A stretch of DNA of 64,000 nucleotides, from the NCBI GenBank assembly GCA_964017155.1, contig OZ024867.1:20788725-20852724 (forward strand), written 5' to 3'. The position numbers and the translations under genes are program-made. A model generated the notes under the pieces. The model saw only the letters and a program-made list of their open reading frames with translations. It ran no database searches and was not told the origin of the DNA. This document shows positions 29,401 to 38,998 of the stretch, one piece after another (within the stretch, counting starts at the first letter, position 1; each line of letters begins with the position of its first letter). The DNA is from Oasisia sp. SBJ-2009 (lineage: Eukaryota; Annelida; Polychaeta; Sabellida; Siboglinidae).

Positions 29401-31084
29401 ATAACACTTAAAAGCCAACTGAGTCACCAGACTGTCTTCTCTGTGAAATTACACAGCCGGGCAAGAGTCAGTTAAGCAAGATTATTCCTGACTTTGTTTT
29501 CTTTTAGGGCAAACATGTCTGTTCTTCTTCCTGGAGTTAGTCAGCATAGTTATTTAAAGGGATACTCCAATCAGTGAGAGATTCACACCATTTACTTGCA
29601 TCTGTATGATATATTGGTTGTGCATAGTAATTGTGCACAAAGATCGTTGATAAACAATTAATTATAGTATAATTGTACAAGAAACACTCCATGTTGGATT
29701 CAGGGCGCTGCCATCGTGAGACTTATGCTCCAGTGACGTAAATCGCTTACGTCACTGGCGCATGCACGTTCGAACATCCTGTGTCTGTCCAATGGTATTT
29801 GATGTATCCAGTACGTCGCGGATTGCTTATGTCACAATCACAATTATTAGCGAAGATTCCGCCAATCCTTGCCTTTTTCAACAATGCACCAGTGATGTAA
29901 ACAATTTGGCTTACGTCACTGGCGCATAAGTCTCAAGATGGCAGCGCCCTGAATCTAACATAGCATGTTTTTGATACCATTAAACTACAACTAATTGTTT
30001 ATTAACGATCGTTGTGCACACTTACTATGCACAACCAATAATAGTATACATATTTAAGTTAATACTGTGAACCTCTCACTGACTGGAGTATCCCTTTAAG
30101 AGGATATTTGCAATGGGTAACTAGTAAGCAGAGATCCGTTTAGTCTCACTTAACCGACTGCGTAGTTTCGTCGAGAAGGCAATCTTGTGACTTGGCTGGC
30201 TTTTGAATGTTATCCGTGTGATCTAAACAATGCTGCCGCCTCATGGATACTGGTTATTCCTGTCGTAATTCCTATTTATCAACAACTGTGAATTTGTATT
30301 TCGGTTTATTTTTGTGTTAGTATAAGTTTAATTTGAATAATTTTATAATACAGCATTATCTGATATAAAAAAGTATTGTTGTTTAATGTATTATTTTTAA
30401 TTCGGCTTGAGAGCCAATCAGCGTTTCTACACTAATCTGGGGTAAGCCCGCCTTGTCGGTTACATCGGCAGCCCATTAAATCCCCATTGATATCCCAGGC
30501 GGAGTCAAGGGGCTGAAAAGTGCTGCCATCTCACGAAGTCTGGTTAATCGAGGCTAAGATCCATCAGGATCCATATGGGTCCTTGAAAGTCTTGAAAAAC
30601 CTTGAATTTGATTGAACCAAATTCAAGGCCTTGAAATCCTTGAATTTTACAAACTAGTCTTACTCAGCTTCGACATTAAGCTCCAAAGTAAGTTAATTAT
30701 ACTACAATAAGCCATTCTTGGAGCCATGAACAGTATATTTACTATAGTCTTGAAAATATTGTTTTGACTCAAATGTTGTGACAAATAACAGCCGGAAAAG
30801 GAAAAGCCTATGCAAAAAAATTACTTGTGCACATTTGGCAATCAGCATTTCATTGTGGTCGGCGCCATTGTTTTCTTAGTCGAGTAAAAAATGTAATGTT
30901 AACTTAATTTTACTGTACTTAAAAGTACATGTGTCATTAAAACAGTCTTGAATTTCTTTTTCAAATAGCCTTGAATTTCAAATGTTCTGATGTGTACGGA
31001 CCCTGACACATTGGTCCACCCACTGAGGACGTGTAGAAATATCATTGGACGCGTAGAAAAGAAGCAGCAAAGTCTTTAAAAATC

Positions 31085-31121
<37 letters not shown>

Positions 31122-34100
31122 AGGTTACTTCATATATAGCACAGTATCCAGTCCTCAGGACCGTTCAAAGCACTTTACTTCCCTGACAGACCTGTTCACT
31201 CAGACACCATCTCGGCTTCTCTGGGAAGCATCCAGCCATATGCTACAATTAATGCGCGAAGGCTGCTCGTACACATATCCACCACTGTCTAAAGCCAGGT
31301 ACTCATTTATACAGCTGAGTGAACTGGAGCAATGTCGAGTGAAGAAATGTGCCCATGGTTTTAACACCGCAGCACAGGATTGAAACCCGGGTTCTCTTAG
31401 TCGAGAGTTCGAGGCTCTACGGACAGTCTACCCCTGAGCCATTGCACTATACAATATTATATATTGTCATTTATGCCTCAAAAAGTACCGGGTAGTTTAT
31501 TTGGGGTCATAAAATACATTTCAACTGGCCTTTATGTATATCAGATATATACACATGTTACCCTGTGTAAAGCCCTGGCCAGATTATTATTTGTAAGAGG
31601 AAATTACTGTGGGTCAGCATTGTGTTATGGTCAATATTTGCACATACAAAAAGGTCAGTTGTACGGCTTATTAGTATTATGTGGGATTTATGATTTGTTA
31701 ATGTTTTGTATATTGGCAGAAATGGGCATAATATATACAAGGGCAATTTGAATAATATGAATTCAGTAGGGATTTTAGTTTACGGGTAGAACTTGAGCCT
31801 CACGACTGCAAGAACCTGGGCAAATTTTTCCACTCTACATTGCTCCAGTTCGCTCAGCTGTATAAATCAGTATCTGGCTATAGACAGAGGTGGATATATG
31901 TACGAGCAGTCTTTGTGCATTAATTGTAGCAGATGACTGGATGCTTCCCAGAGAAGTTGAGATGGTGTCTGATTGAACAGGTCTGTCAGGGAAGTAAAGT
32001 GTAAAGCGGATGGAGTAATCCTGAGGATTGGATACTGCGCTATATAAGAACTTACCTTTACCCTTACCTTCATGTGATTTTTTAAGACCTTTCTTTTGCT
32101 CTTTCATTGTTTACCCAACCTCTGATGTTTCTACCTGTCTACAACAGGTTTTACCTGAAAATTTTGGAATTCCGGCAATGTGTATTTCTTTTGACATGAA
32201 TTGTTATTGACAGATACAATGCACTGTTTTCAGTCCGTCAGCGAGTAAGACGAAGATTAAAGACGCACACAAAAGGATAATGTTGGCGAACCACCCAGAC
32301 AGAGGTACGTAGAACAGGGCCATTTCACTGTATTCGTTTTGTTGCGGACAGGACAGTTAGAGACTTATTTCTTTCACAGAAATTATTCTTGAGTATATTT
32401 TAAAAGTTTGAATGCATGAAAGTGAAGTACTTTGGTACCACTTCATATGATAACAAAATCAAATCTTTGGAATTTCAATTTTGGGGGAGAAAATGTGAAA
32501 TAAAATGCGTTGCGGACAGGACATGGACAGAGCATTGCGGACAGGACACTTTTTCACTTTGCATATAAATGAATTAAAATGCATTTTAATAAAAATAAAA
32601 TAACTTTATTATCTAGTGTGACATGTATACAGCGTTCTCCATGATGGATTTAATATTAATTACCATTTAACAGTTTTCTTGTCAAAAATAACTTTTGAGG
32701 TATTATATGTCCTGTCCGCAACGTTTTTGTCCTGTCCACAACAGAAATGAGTTGTGTTTCCCATGAAGTGTGTTATATTGTTGTCTTTCCTTTTGGTTGA
32801 TATTATTCAGATATACCCCAGCTATAGTTATAACATAATAACAGTTTTCTGTTCAAAAATAACTTTTGAGTCATTTTATGTCCTGTCCGCAATGTTTTTG
32901 TCCTGTCCGCAACAGAAATGAGTTGTGGTTTCCCATGAAGTGTGTTATATTTTTGTCTTTACTTTTGGTTGATATTATTCAGATATACCCCAGCTAAGAG
33001 AATATAAAGTTTGGGTTTTCAAATCCAACTATTTTTGGGTGAAATTAAAACTTTTCGACCGAAAACGTTGCGGACAGGACACCTTGGGTCTGTGAAGTGG
33101 ATTTTGTATGGCTTCACATTTATAAAAAAATTAAAACTGCATCATGTTATACTTAGACATAACACTAATGCTGTCAACAACAGTAATTGACCTAAAGTTA
33201 AATACACCACGAGAAAACTTAAAAAAACATTTGTCCTGTCCGCAATGCTGAAATCCATTGTTTCGTGATAAATAGCTAATTTGCATATTAAAAATGCGCA
33301 GTTTTGACCCAAATGCCAATTTCCAGTAATTTCAGAAATCATGTCATATGTTAGATGTCATCTAACATATACAATTGGTATTTTGCTCAAATTCAGATTT
33401 TAATATTTTTTATGTCACTTCACAAATACCGTGAAATGGCCCAACACCCTAGTAATTAGAGGGGGTAACAGAGAACAGGTCAGCATGATAGAGAAAGTGG
33501 TCTATTTCAACTTTGTCACACAGGAAGTGATGTGGCCTAACCACATTTCCATTTTCGTAGGCGGCCATTATAACGTTTCCTCCATTTCCTGTCAAATTTA
33601 AATAGACCTGTTATCAACAATTTCACAGCGTATTTTTCCTCCACTGGTAGACGTCACGTGCTGTTGAAAGTTTGTTAAATTCTAATACCTCAGGTTCCCA
33701 CAAACCATGTTGTCATATTAGAGATTGGATTGTGGGAAAATTAGGTGTTGGAACTGCGGTAATTTTATAGAGCACGTGCGTAAATGAAGGCTAATTAATG
33801 TTTGATAATGTGACTACCATGTAGGAGAATAAATAATCCTAGCAGGCAATAAACAAAACGTGATAATGGCCGCCTGTGGGAAACTCAAATGTGGTCTTAC
33901 ATCTATACTCATGAATGGAAATATCACTTGTCATTAAAGTGACATGATAAGTTTGTGGCTTTTTATTTTTATTGCAAAATCATGTTAATCAATATAAGTT
34001 ATAACTATTGTACATAGCGTCCTGACCGCCAATAAATGTTTTATCGAAACAGAACTGACTTCGTAATGTTAAAAGTCTAATGTTTATATACGCTGTCACT

Positions 34101-35201
34101 CAAATTGCCGCGAGTGACACCCACCCTTTGACCTTTACCAACTGGGAGCTGTGCACCTGGCTGGGTGTGGCGTTAGTGGCGTCAACTTGTGTTCAAGTGA
34201 TACTGCATCACGTGATCATGCATTTCCTTCTGGGCTTTTAGCCACGCCAATAACGGTTTCGAAAACGCGATGGTCGATGTGTAAACAGAGTTAAGCACCC
34301 CTTACTGCGTCTATTTTCAACCCCTAAGTAGTACATAAAAACATATTTTGACTGTCTTTATGCTATAATAGGTATAATTTATACTGTATAACATGATTTT
34401 GCAATAAAAATTAAAAGCCGTGAACGGACCATGTCACCGACCGACTGCTGACGGACGGACGGACGGACGGACGGACGGACGGACGGACGGACGGACGGAC
34501 GGACGGACGGACGGACGGACGGACGGATGGATCAGTCGATTGATTGATTCATTGATTGATTCATTGATTGATTCATTGATTGATTCATTGATTGATTCAT
34601 TGATTGATTCATTGATTGATTCATTGATTGATTCATTGATTGATTCATTGATTGATTCATTGATTGATTCATTGATTGATTCAGGGTCCTACGTACAGGA
34701 CGTTGAAAGTCTTGAAAAGCCTTGAATTTGATTGGACCAAATTCAAGGCCTTGAAATCCTTGAATTTTAGAAAGTAGTCTTGAAAAGTCTTGAATTTAAT
34801 TGGGGTCAATAAAATACTGTTTTGACTCAATTGTTGTGACGGATAACAGCCAGAAAAAGAAAAGCCTATGCACAAAAATAACTTGTGCACATTGGGCAAT
34901 TGGCATTTCATTGTGGTCAGCGCCATTGTTTTCTTACTCTAGTGAAATGTTTAATGTTAACAAATTTTTAATGCGCTTTAAAGTACATATATCATTAAAA
35001 CAGTCTTGCATTTATTTTTCAAATAGCCCTGAAGTCTTGAATACCCTTGAATTTCAAATGTCCAGATGTGTACGAACCGTGTTGATTGATAGTGCTAACA
35101 TTATATATGTGTGTATGACACTTGCAGGTGGCTCCCCCTATCTGGCATCGAAGATCAACGAAGCTAAGGACTACTTGGACAAACACAAGCCACAAGGCTA
35201 G
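23465..35201 (+). CDS. DNAJC19: TIM14, mitochondrial import J-protein, six exons
   Basis: This inner-membrane J-protein stimulates mitochondrial Hsp70 in the TIM23 import motor. Exons: 23465-23467 (ATG only, inferred), 24703-24751, 25834-25910, 29075-29148, 32234-32304 and 35128-35201, stop TAG. Phases join throughout. The protein has 115 residues; human has 116. Residues 3-17 are a small hydrophobic membrane segment ([16 protein letters not shown]), 46-55 read [10 protein letters not shown], and the J-domain has HPD at 88-90 in [20 protein letters not shown]. All key residues are present. Exon 1 is the weakest call: CATG followed by GTATTT fits a first exon ending at the initiator codon, but another upstream exon could supply the start. 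Confidence 0.95.
24049..24500. mobile_element. Diverged copy of a TTAA MITE with a LINE tail nested in it
   Basis: GGATACTCTAGTCAGTGAGAG at 24053 and the CTTACGTCACT-type blocks at 24340-24440 match the element at 29554-30099. In the middle, 24083-24207 is a LINE 3' end (ACCACATTGGAAACAAGTGT ... ACTCACTTACTCACA) that also occurs at 49417-49526. CAGTATT is found on both sides of the inserted tail, a 7-bp target duplication. Confidence 0.75.
24703..24751 (+). CDS. DNAJC19: DNAJC19 exon 2 (membrane segment)
   Basis: The acceptor CTGTTCCAG precedes [16 protein letters not shown] plus G; donor GTGAGT. It corresponds to VVAVGLTIAAAGFAG of human DNAJC19. Confidence 0.93.
25315..25799. mobile_element. 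hAT-like element with TACTCG-rich ends, copy 1
   Basis: It starts CAGAGATGGAGTGATTAC and ends ATATCTG. The flanks CTAATACC (25307-25314) and CTACTACC (25800-25807) are an 8-bp target duplication with one mismatch. The subterminal regions are full of ACTCGAGTACGATTAC motifs. It lies 34 nt before DNAJC19 exon 3 and is a shorter relative of 41416-42598. Confidence 0.85.
25834..25910 (+). CDS. DNAJC19: DNAJC19 exon 3
   Basis: GT completes a glycine codon, then [20 protein letters not shown] and LPIGA to the donor GTAAGT. It matches the GRYVLQAMKHMEPQVKQVFQ segment in position; conservation here is low, as in the family. Confidence 0.9.
26000..26573. other. AT-rich intron without recognised features
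   Basis: Many AATAAATAAGT-type phrases but no exon, clear element ends or protein similarity. Confidence 0.4.
26574..27900 (-). mobile_element. LINE 3' UTR copy split by a piggyBac-like MITE
   Basis: 26574-26780 and 27796-27900, taken together in reverse, match 9660-10155 (for example AATGTAGTCTGGCGTTGACT). The intervening 26781-27795 is a separate element. Confidence 0.6.
26781..27795. mobile_element. piggyBac-like MITE
   Basis: The ends are exact inverted repeats: TTAACCCATTAGACCCC and GGGGTCTAATGGGTTAA, with TTAA target sites. The CCCATTAGACC terminus after TTAA resembles piggyBac-type ends. No transposase was recognised; a 91-codon ORF at 27054-27329 has no recognisable domain. Confidence 0.75.
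28030..28270. repeat. 12-bp minisatellite (AGGACACGTTAC)
   Basis: About 20 copies of AGGACACGTTAC and variants (CATTAC, CGATAC, CGATGC), all in register. ORFs in five frames here come from the period being a multiple of three. Confidence 0.96.
28540..28900 (+). mobile_element. Decayed LINE reverse-transcriptase C-terminus
   Basis: The phrases [21 protein letters not shown] (28556-28612), [12 protein letters not shown] (28723 on) and a final WENHHIK-like segment (28861) are in shifting frames, in the order seen at the end of CR1/L2/Jockey-type ORF2. Many stops. Confidence 0.6.
29075..29148 (+). CDS. DNAJC19: DNAJC19 exon 4
   Basis: [20 protein letters not shown], then ILGV plus AG, donor GTAAGT, acceptor TCTGTACAG. 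It matches GYYRGGFEPKMTKREAALIL in human DNAJC19. Confidence 0.97.
29346..29553 (+). repeat. Interspersed repeat D fragment
   Basis: GCCTCGGTTACCCAGGCTCT opens a stretch similar to 15373-15560 and, inverted, to 30100-30560. The TTAA element 29554-30099 lies between the two inverted pieces. Confidence 0.6.
29554..30099. mobile_element. TTAA-flanked foldback MITE with TGACGTAA motifs
   Basis: TTAAAGGGATACTCCAATCA at the left and ACTGGAGTATCCCTTTAA at the right; TTAA target sites. The arms pair over most of the element. CAGTGACGTAA and TTACGTCACTGG sites (CRE-like) occur on both arms. Kolobok-type ends are likely. Confidence 0.85.
30100..30560 (-). repeat. Interspersed repeat D, longer copy
   Basis: The reverse complement matches 15373-15976, with TCTCACTTAACCGACTG at 30150 and GCCGCCTCATGGATACTGG at 30234. 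Confidence 0.6.
30570..31012 (+). mobile_element. hAT-like MITE, family C, copy 2, with a Penelope-like end nested
   Basis: GGGTCCTTGAAAGTCTTG opens and GATGTGTACGGACCCTG closes. At about 30668-30735 the sequence switches to TTCGACATTAAGCTCCAAAG and onward, the terminal block of the Penelope-like fragment at 14541-14995, and then returns. Confidence 0.7.
31126..31451 (-). mobile_element. SINE copy
   Basis: Near full length and close to the 1903-2236 copy (shared CATCCAGCCATATGCTACAA). The tRNA-like head at 31451-31375 has a short duplication (GGACAGTCTACC). Preceded by a TA microsatellite at 31087-31121. Confidence 0.85.
31779..32070 (+). mobile_element. SINE copy, head truncated
   Basis: Body and tail are complete, ending GCGCTATATAAGAACTTACC plus (TTACCC); the tRNA-like head is cut. 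The stretch 31452-31778 holds no other recognised feature. Confidence 0.8.
32234..32304 (+). CDS. DNAJC19: DNAJC19 exon 5 (HPD motif)
   Basis: T completes serine, then [23 protein letters not shown] plus G; donor GTACGT. HPD is the J-domain motif that triggers Hsp70 ATP hydrolysis. Confidence 0.97.
32317..33442. mobile_element. DNA element with subterminal TTGCGGACAGGACA repeats
   Basis: The ends are inverted: GGGCCATTTCACTGTATTCG and the complement of ATACCGTGAAATGGCCC. AACA flanks both sides (32313-32316 and 33443-33446). Nine copies of TTGCGGACAGGACA or close variants lie inside: three forward in the left half, five reverse and one more forward to the right. A unit of about 170 bp is duplicated in tandem (about 32693-32830 and 32865-32995). 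No transposase. Confidence 0.85.
33934..34437. mobile_element. MITE family A, copy 3, right end truncated
   Basis: The left end is TTAAAGTGACATG and the right end ACGGACCATGTCAC without TTAA; it runs into the GGAC repeat. The interior matches the long copy 2. Confidence 0.8.
34449..34526. repeat. GGAC tetranucleotide repeat
   Basis: About 19 perfect copies of GGAC, then GGATGGATCA. Confidence 0.98.
34537..34682. repeat. 12-bp repeat (TTGATTGATTCA)
   Basis: About 12 copies of TTGATTGATTCA, nearly identical, ending at the start of a family C MITE. Confidence 0.98.
34683..35080 (+). mobile_element. hAT-like MITE, family C, copy 3
   Basis: CAGGGTCCTACGTACAGG start, GATGTGTACGAACCGTG end; the interior CTTGAATTTGATTGGACCAA is shared with the other copies. 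It stops about 47 nt before the DNAJC19 exon 6 acceptor. Confidence 0.75.
35128..35201 (+). CDS. DNAJC19: DNAJC19 exon 6 and stop
   Basis: GT completes glycine, then [20 protein letters not shown] and PQG, stop TAG. Human ends with the equivalent [20 protein letters not shown]. After the stop, degenerate CACTTGAGGTGACACT repeats fill 35202-35280 of the 3' UTR. Confidence 0.98.
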
Positions 35202-35632
35202 TGTCACTTGAGGTGATACTTGACCTGGCACTTGACGTGACACTAGAGGTGACACCACTTAAGGTGACACTCCTTGTCACTAGACTTATGACACAGTGGC
35301 AGTACAACGTCATACTAATGACAACCGTGGCACAGATCAAAATTATGGTGACATTTGACAGTGCTAACGCCACTTGACAGTTGACAAATGTCAATATAAT
35401 TTTACGATAAAAACATACAGATGTGATTTTTCTCGCAGTGTGTATGTTTGTAGATACGCCATATACTTCACTACTATGATATTTACACAATGGAAATATT
35501 GTGTAAAGCTTACATGTTACCTATTCACTGTAACATAATTTACACCTACCTACTTTACGTCTTGTGTAGTCATTGTAGAATATGGAAACTTTGTCCGTGT
35601 AATAATGACTATACCAACTTGATGTATTTGTA

Positions 35633-35638
35633 AATAAA
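35633..35638 (+). terminator. Likely DNAJC19 polyadenylation signal
   Basis: AATAAA in TTTGTAAATAAAATATG, about 430 nt after the stop codon and before the next mobile element. Confidence 0.5.
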
Positions 35639-35716
35639 ATATGTTATTATTCAACCGTCGCAAAACTGTGATGCTGTTGTAATCCGTTCCAACAATATTG
35701 TATGACATGTTGTAGC

Positions 35717-36152
35717 ACTTCCATTTTATCGGTGTCATAAACGTTCCGATTGACGTTTCTAGGCATGCGCGTAAAATGTAAAATCATCAATGTGCAGCAA
35801 AAGAACAAAGCATGTATTGTATAAAGACTGCGGGTTGTTCGTTAGGATGTATATAGCCTCTGAATATGAGGCAAACAAGTTTCGAAGCATGTTTTGATAG
35901 CAAGCGTAAATCACGTGACTGTAGTGCGCCATAATCCGTGACAGGGATTTAAACAAATGTCATATTTTATTGTATTGAACGAAATTGTAAGCAACACTTC
36001 GCAGTCATCATCACAGGAGAGTTATCGAACAGCCCGTGGCATTTATACAAAAAATGCTGAGTAATCTCACTGCACATTGATGATTTTACATTTATCGCGC
36101 ATGCGCAGAAATGCCAATCGGAAAGTTTATAACGACTGGAAAAATGTAAGCA
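35717..36152. mobile_element. Foldback MITE, family E, copy 1
   Basis: The arms pair over about 130 bp: CCGATTGACGTTTCTAGGCA through ATCATCAATGTGCAG against its complement at 36085-36145. Relatives are at 48660-49562 (with a nested LINE) and 61050-61330. 36153-36590 holds nothing I recognise. Confidence 0.75.
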
Positions 36153-36589
36153 CAACAACCCAGAGAGAACTAACCATGGGCCTGTTCTGAACATTGGCCC
36201 TAATACCTCTATCCAAGACATATCTCAGAAATGTGAGATTTTATTTTATGACCACCTCTTTCAACGTCAGGTCCACATTCATCAACATGTAATGCAACAA
36301 TTTGTGTCTCTGAAATCACAGGCATAGTTTAAAATGTATCACTTTATGACGGCAACTGCTGTAGTTACACATGCGCCTGTTCTGATAACAGCAATTTCAT
36401 GTTTCACGTTTTCTTCAGCAGGACACCGTTAATAGCATCACTATCATCCAAAGCAACACACTATAGTTTCACGGCATTCCAGTGCAGTTCACCAATAATG
36501 TAAAGAAATCAATATAAAACAATACATTTCGCCATCAATTCTCCACACAGCAAACGTGACCTCGGCCAGTACACGTCTTCGTACACGAG

Positions 36590-38665
36590 TAATATCAGAA
36601 AGTATTTAAGTGTTCATATTCGTAACGTACACTCATAACACGAGTCATACCTGCAAAGTATTTAAGTGGAATACTGTTCGTATTTGCAACGTACACTCAT
36701 AAGATGAGTCATATCCACAAAGTATTTAAGTGGAATACCATTCGTATTTGCAACGTACACTCATAACACGAGTCATATCCACAAAGTATTTAAGTGGAAT
36801 ACTGTTCGTATTTGCAGCGTACACTCATAACACGAATCATATCCACAAAGTATTTAAGTGGAATACTGTTCGTATTTGCAGCGTACACTCATAACACGAA
36901 TCATATCCACAAAGTATTTAAGTGGAATACTGTTCGTATTTGCAGCGTACACTCATAACACGAGTCATATCCACAAAGTATTTAAGCGGAATACAGTTCG
37001 TATTTGCAACATACACTCATAACTTGAGTCATATCCACAAAGTATTTAAGTAGAATACCGTTCGTATTTGCAACGTACACTCATAACAGGAGTCATATCC
37101 ACAAAGTATTTAAGTGGAATACCGTTTGTATTTGCAACATACACTCATAACATGAGTCATATCCACAAAATATTTAAGCGGAGTACAGTTCGTATTTGCA
37201 ACGTACACTCATAACAAGAGTCATATCCACAAAGTATTTAAGTGGAATACCGTTTGTATTTGCAACATACACTCATAACATGAGTCATATCCACAAAATA
37301 TTTAAGCGGAGTACAGTTCGTATTTGCAACGTACACTCATAACAAGAGTCATATCCACAAAGTATTTAAGTGGAATACCGTTTGTATTTGCAACATACAC
37401 TCATAACATGAGTCATATCCACAAAATATTTAAGCGGAGTACAGTTCGTATTTGCAACGTACACTCATAACAAGAGTCATATCCACAAAGTATTTAAGTG
37501 GAATACCGTTTGTATTTGCAACATACACTCATAACATGAGTCATATCCACAAAATATTTAAGCGGAGTACAGTTCGTATTTGCAACGTACACTCATAACA
37601 AGAGTCATATCCACAAAGTATTTAAGTGGAATACCGTTTGTATTTGCAACATACACTCATAACATGAGTCATATCCACAAAATATTTAAGCGGAGTACAG
37701 TTCGTATTTGCAACGTACACTCATAACAAGAGTCATATCCACAAAGTATTTAAGCGGAATACCGTTCGTATTTGCAATGTACACTCATAACAGGAGTCAT
37801 ATCCACAAAGTATTTAAGCGGAATACAGTTAGTATTTGCAACGTACACCCTTAACAGGAGTCATAACCACAAAGTATTTAAGTGGAATACCATTCGTATT
37901 TGCAACGTACACTCATAACATGAGTCATAACCACAAAGTATTTAAGTGGAATACAGTTCGTATTTCCAACATACACTCATAACAGGAGTCATATCCACAA
38001 AGTATTTAAGCGGAATACAGTTAGTATTTGCAACGTACACTCATAACAGGAGTCATAACCACAAAGTATTTATGTGGAATACCATTCGTATTTGCAACGT
38101 ACACTCATAACATGAGTCATATCCACAAAGTATTTAAGTGGAATACAGTTCGTATTTCCAACGTACACTCATAACACGAGTCATATCCACAAAGTATTTA
38201 AGTGGAATACCATTCGTATTTGCAACGTACACTCATAACACGAGTCATATCCACAAAGTATTTAAGCGGATTACAGTTCGTATTTGCAATGTACACTCAT
38301 AACACGAGTCATATCCACAAAGTATTTAAGCAGTTTACAGTTCGTATTTGCAATGTACACTCATAACAGGAGTCATATCCACAAAGTATTTAAGTGGAAT
38401 ATCGTTAGTATTTGCAACGTACACTCATAACACGAGTCATATCCACAAAGTATTTAAGTGGAATACCGTTAGTATTTGCAACGTACACTCATAACACAAG
38501 TCATATCCACAAAGTATTTAAGTGGAATACCGTTAGTATTTGCAACGTACACTCATAACACGAGTCATATCCACAAAGTATTTAAGTGGAATACCGTTCG
38601 TATTTGCAACGTACACTCATAACAGGAGTCATATCCACAAAGTATTTAAGCGGAATACTGTTTGT
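36590..38665. repeat. 64-bp satellite, about 32 copies
   Basis: The unit contains AAAGTATTTAAGTGGAATAC, CGTATTTGCAACGTACACTC and ATAACACGAGTCATATCCAC. Between about 37130 and 37740 two unit types alternate (CCGTTTGTATTTGCAACATAC, then CAGTTCGTATTTGCAACGTAC), making about five near-identical 128-bp higher-order units. Single-unit variants flank them. Confidence 0.97.
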
Positions 38666-38687
38666 AGTCGTAGCGTCTGAAACACAG

Positions 38688-38925
38688 TTATTTAAAGTTC
38701 AATAAACGTCGCAACTCGGATATTGTCGGTCGCAGTTCTTTATCCTCATTGTCGTCGTTGGTGTCAAATATTCCAGTTAGCTGCCGATAGAACATGTTCC
38801 ACGGAGGTTCTACCTCCTCGTCCTCTTCATCTCTGCGACTTTTTTTGTAAACCACGAATCCTTTTTGGGCAGATTTCGCCACCCCAGCCGTTACGAATTT
38901 AGACCCGGTTTTGTTCGATAAAATA
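38688..38925 (-). CDS. Last exon of an unrecognised gene
   Basis: The acceptor TTTTCTTGCAG at 38926 is followed by T and 78 codons to TAA. The reading runs ILSNKTGSKFVTAGVAKSAQ, KGFVVYKKSRRDEEDEEVEP, PWNMFYRQLTGIF, an acidic DTNDDNEDKE, and ISELRRLLNFK at the end. It is highly charged, with no membrane segment or Cys motif. The splice site, even codon composition and unbroken frame between two satellites argue that it is real. Earlier exons would lie beyond 44.4 kb. I do not recognise the family. Confidence 0.6.
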
Positions 38926-38998
38926 CTGCAAGAAAAGTGCGATTATTAATTATGGCAAAATGGATGGTATTATTTTTTAAATCGCTGCATAAGTAATC

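Noticed and set aside
36590..38665. The 64-bp array as coding repeats.
   Set aside because: Period 64 is not a multiple of three and all frames have stops.
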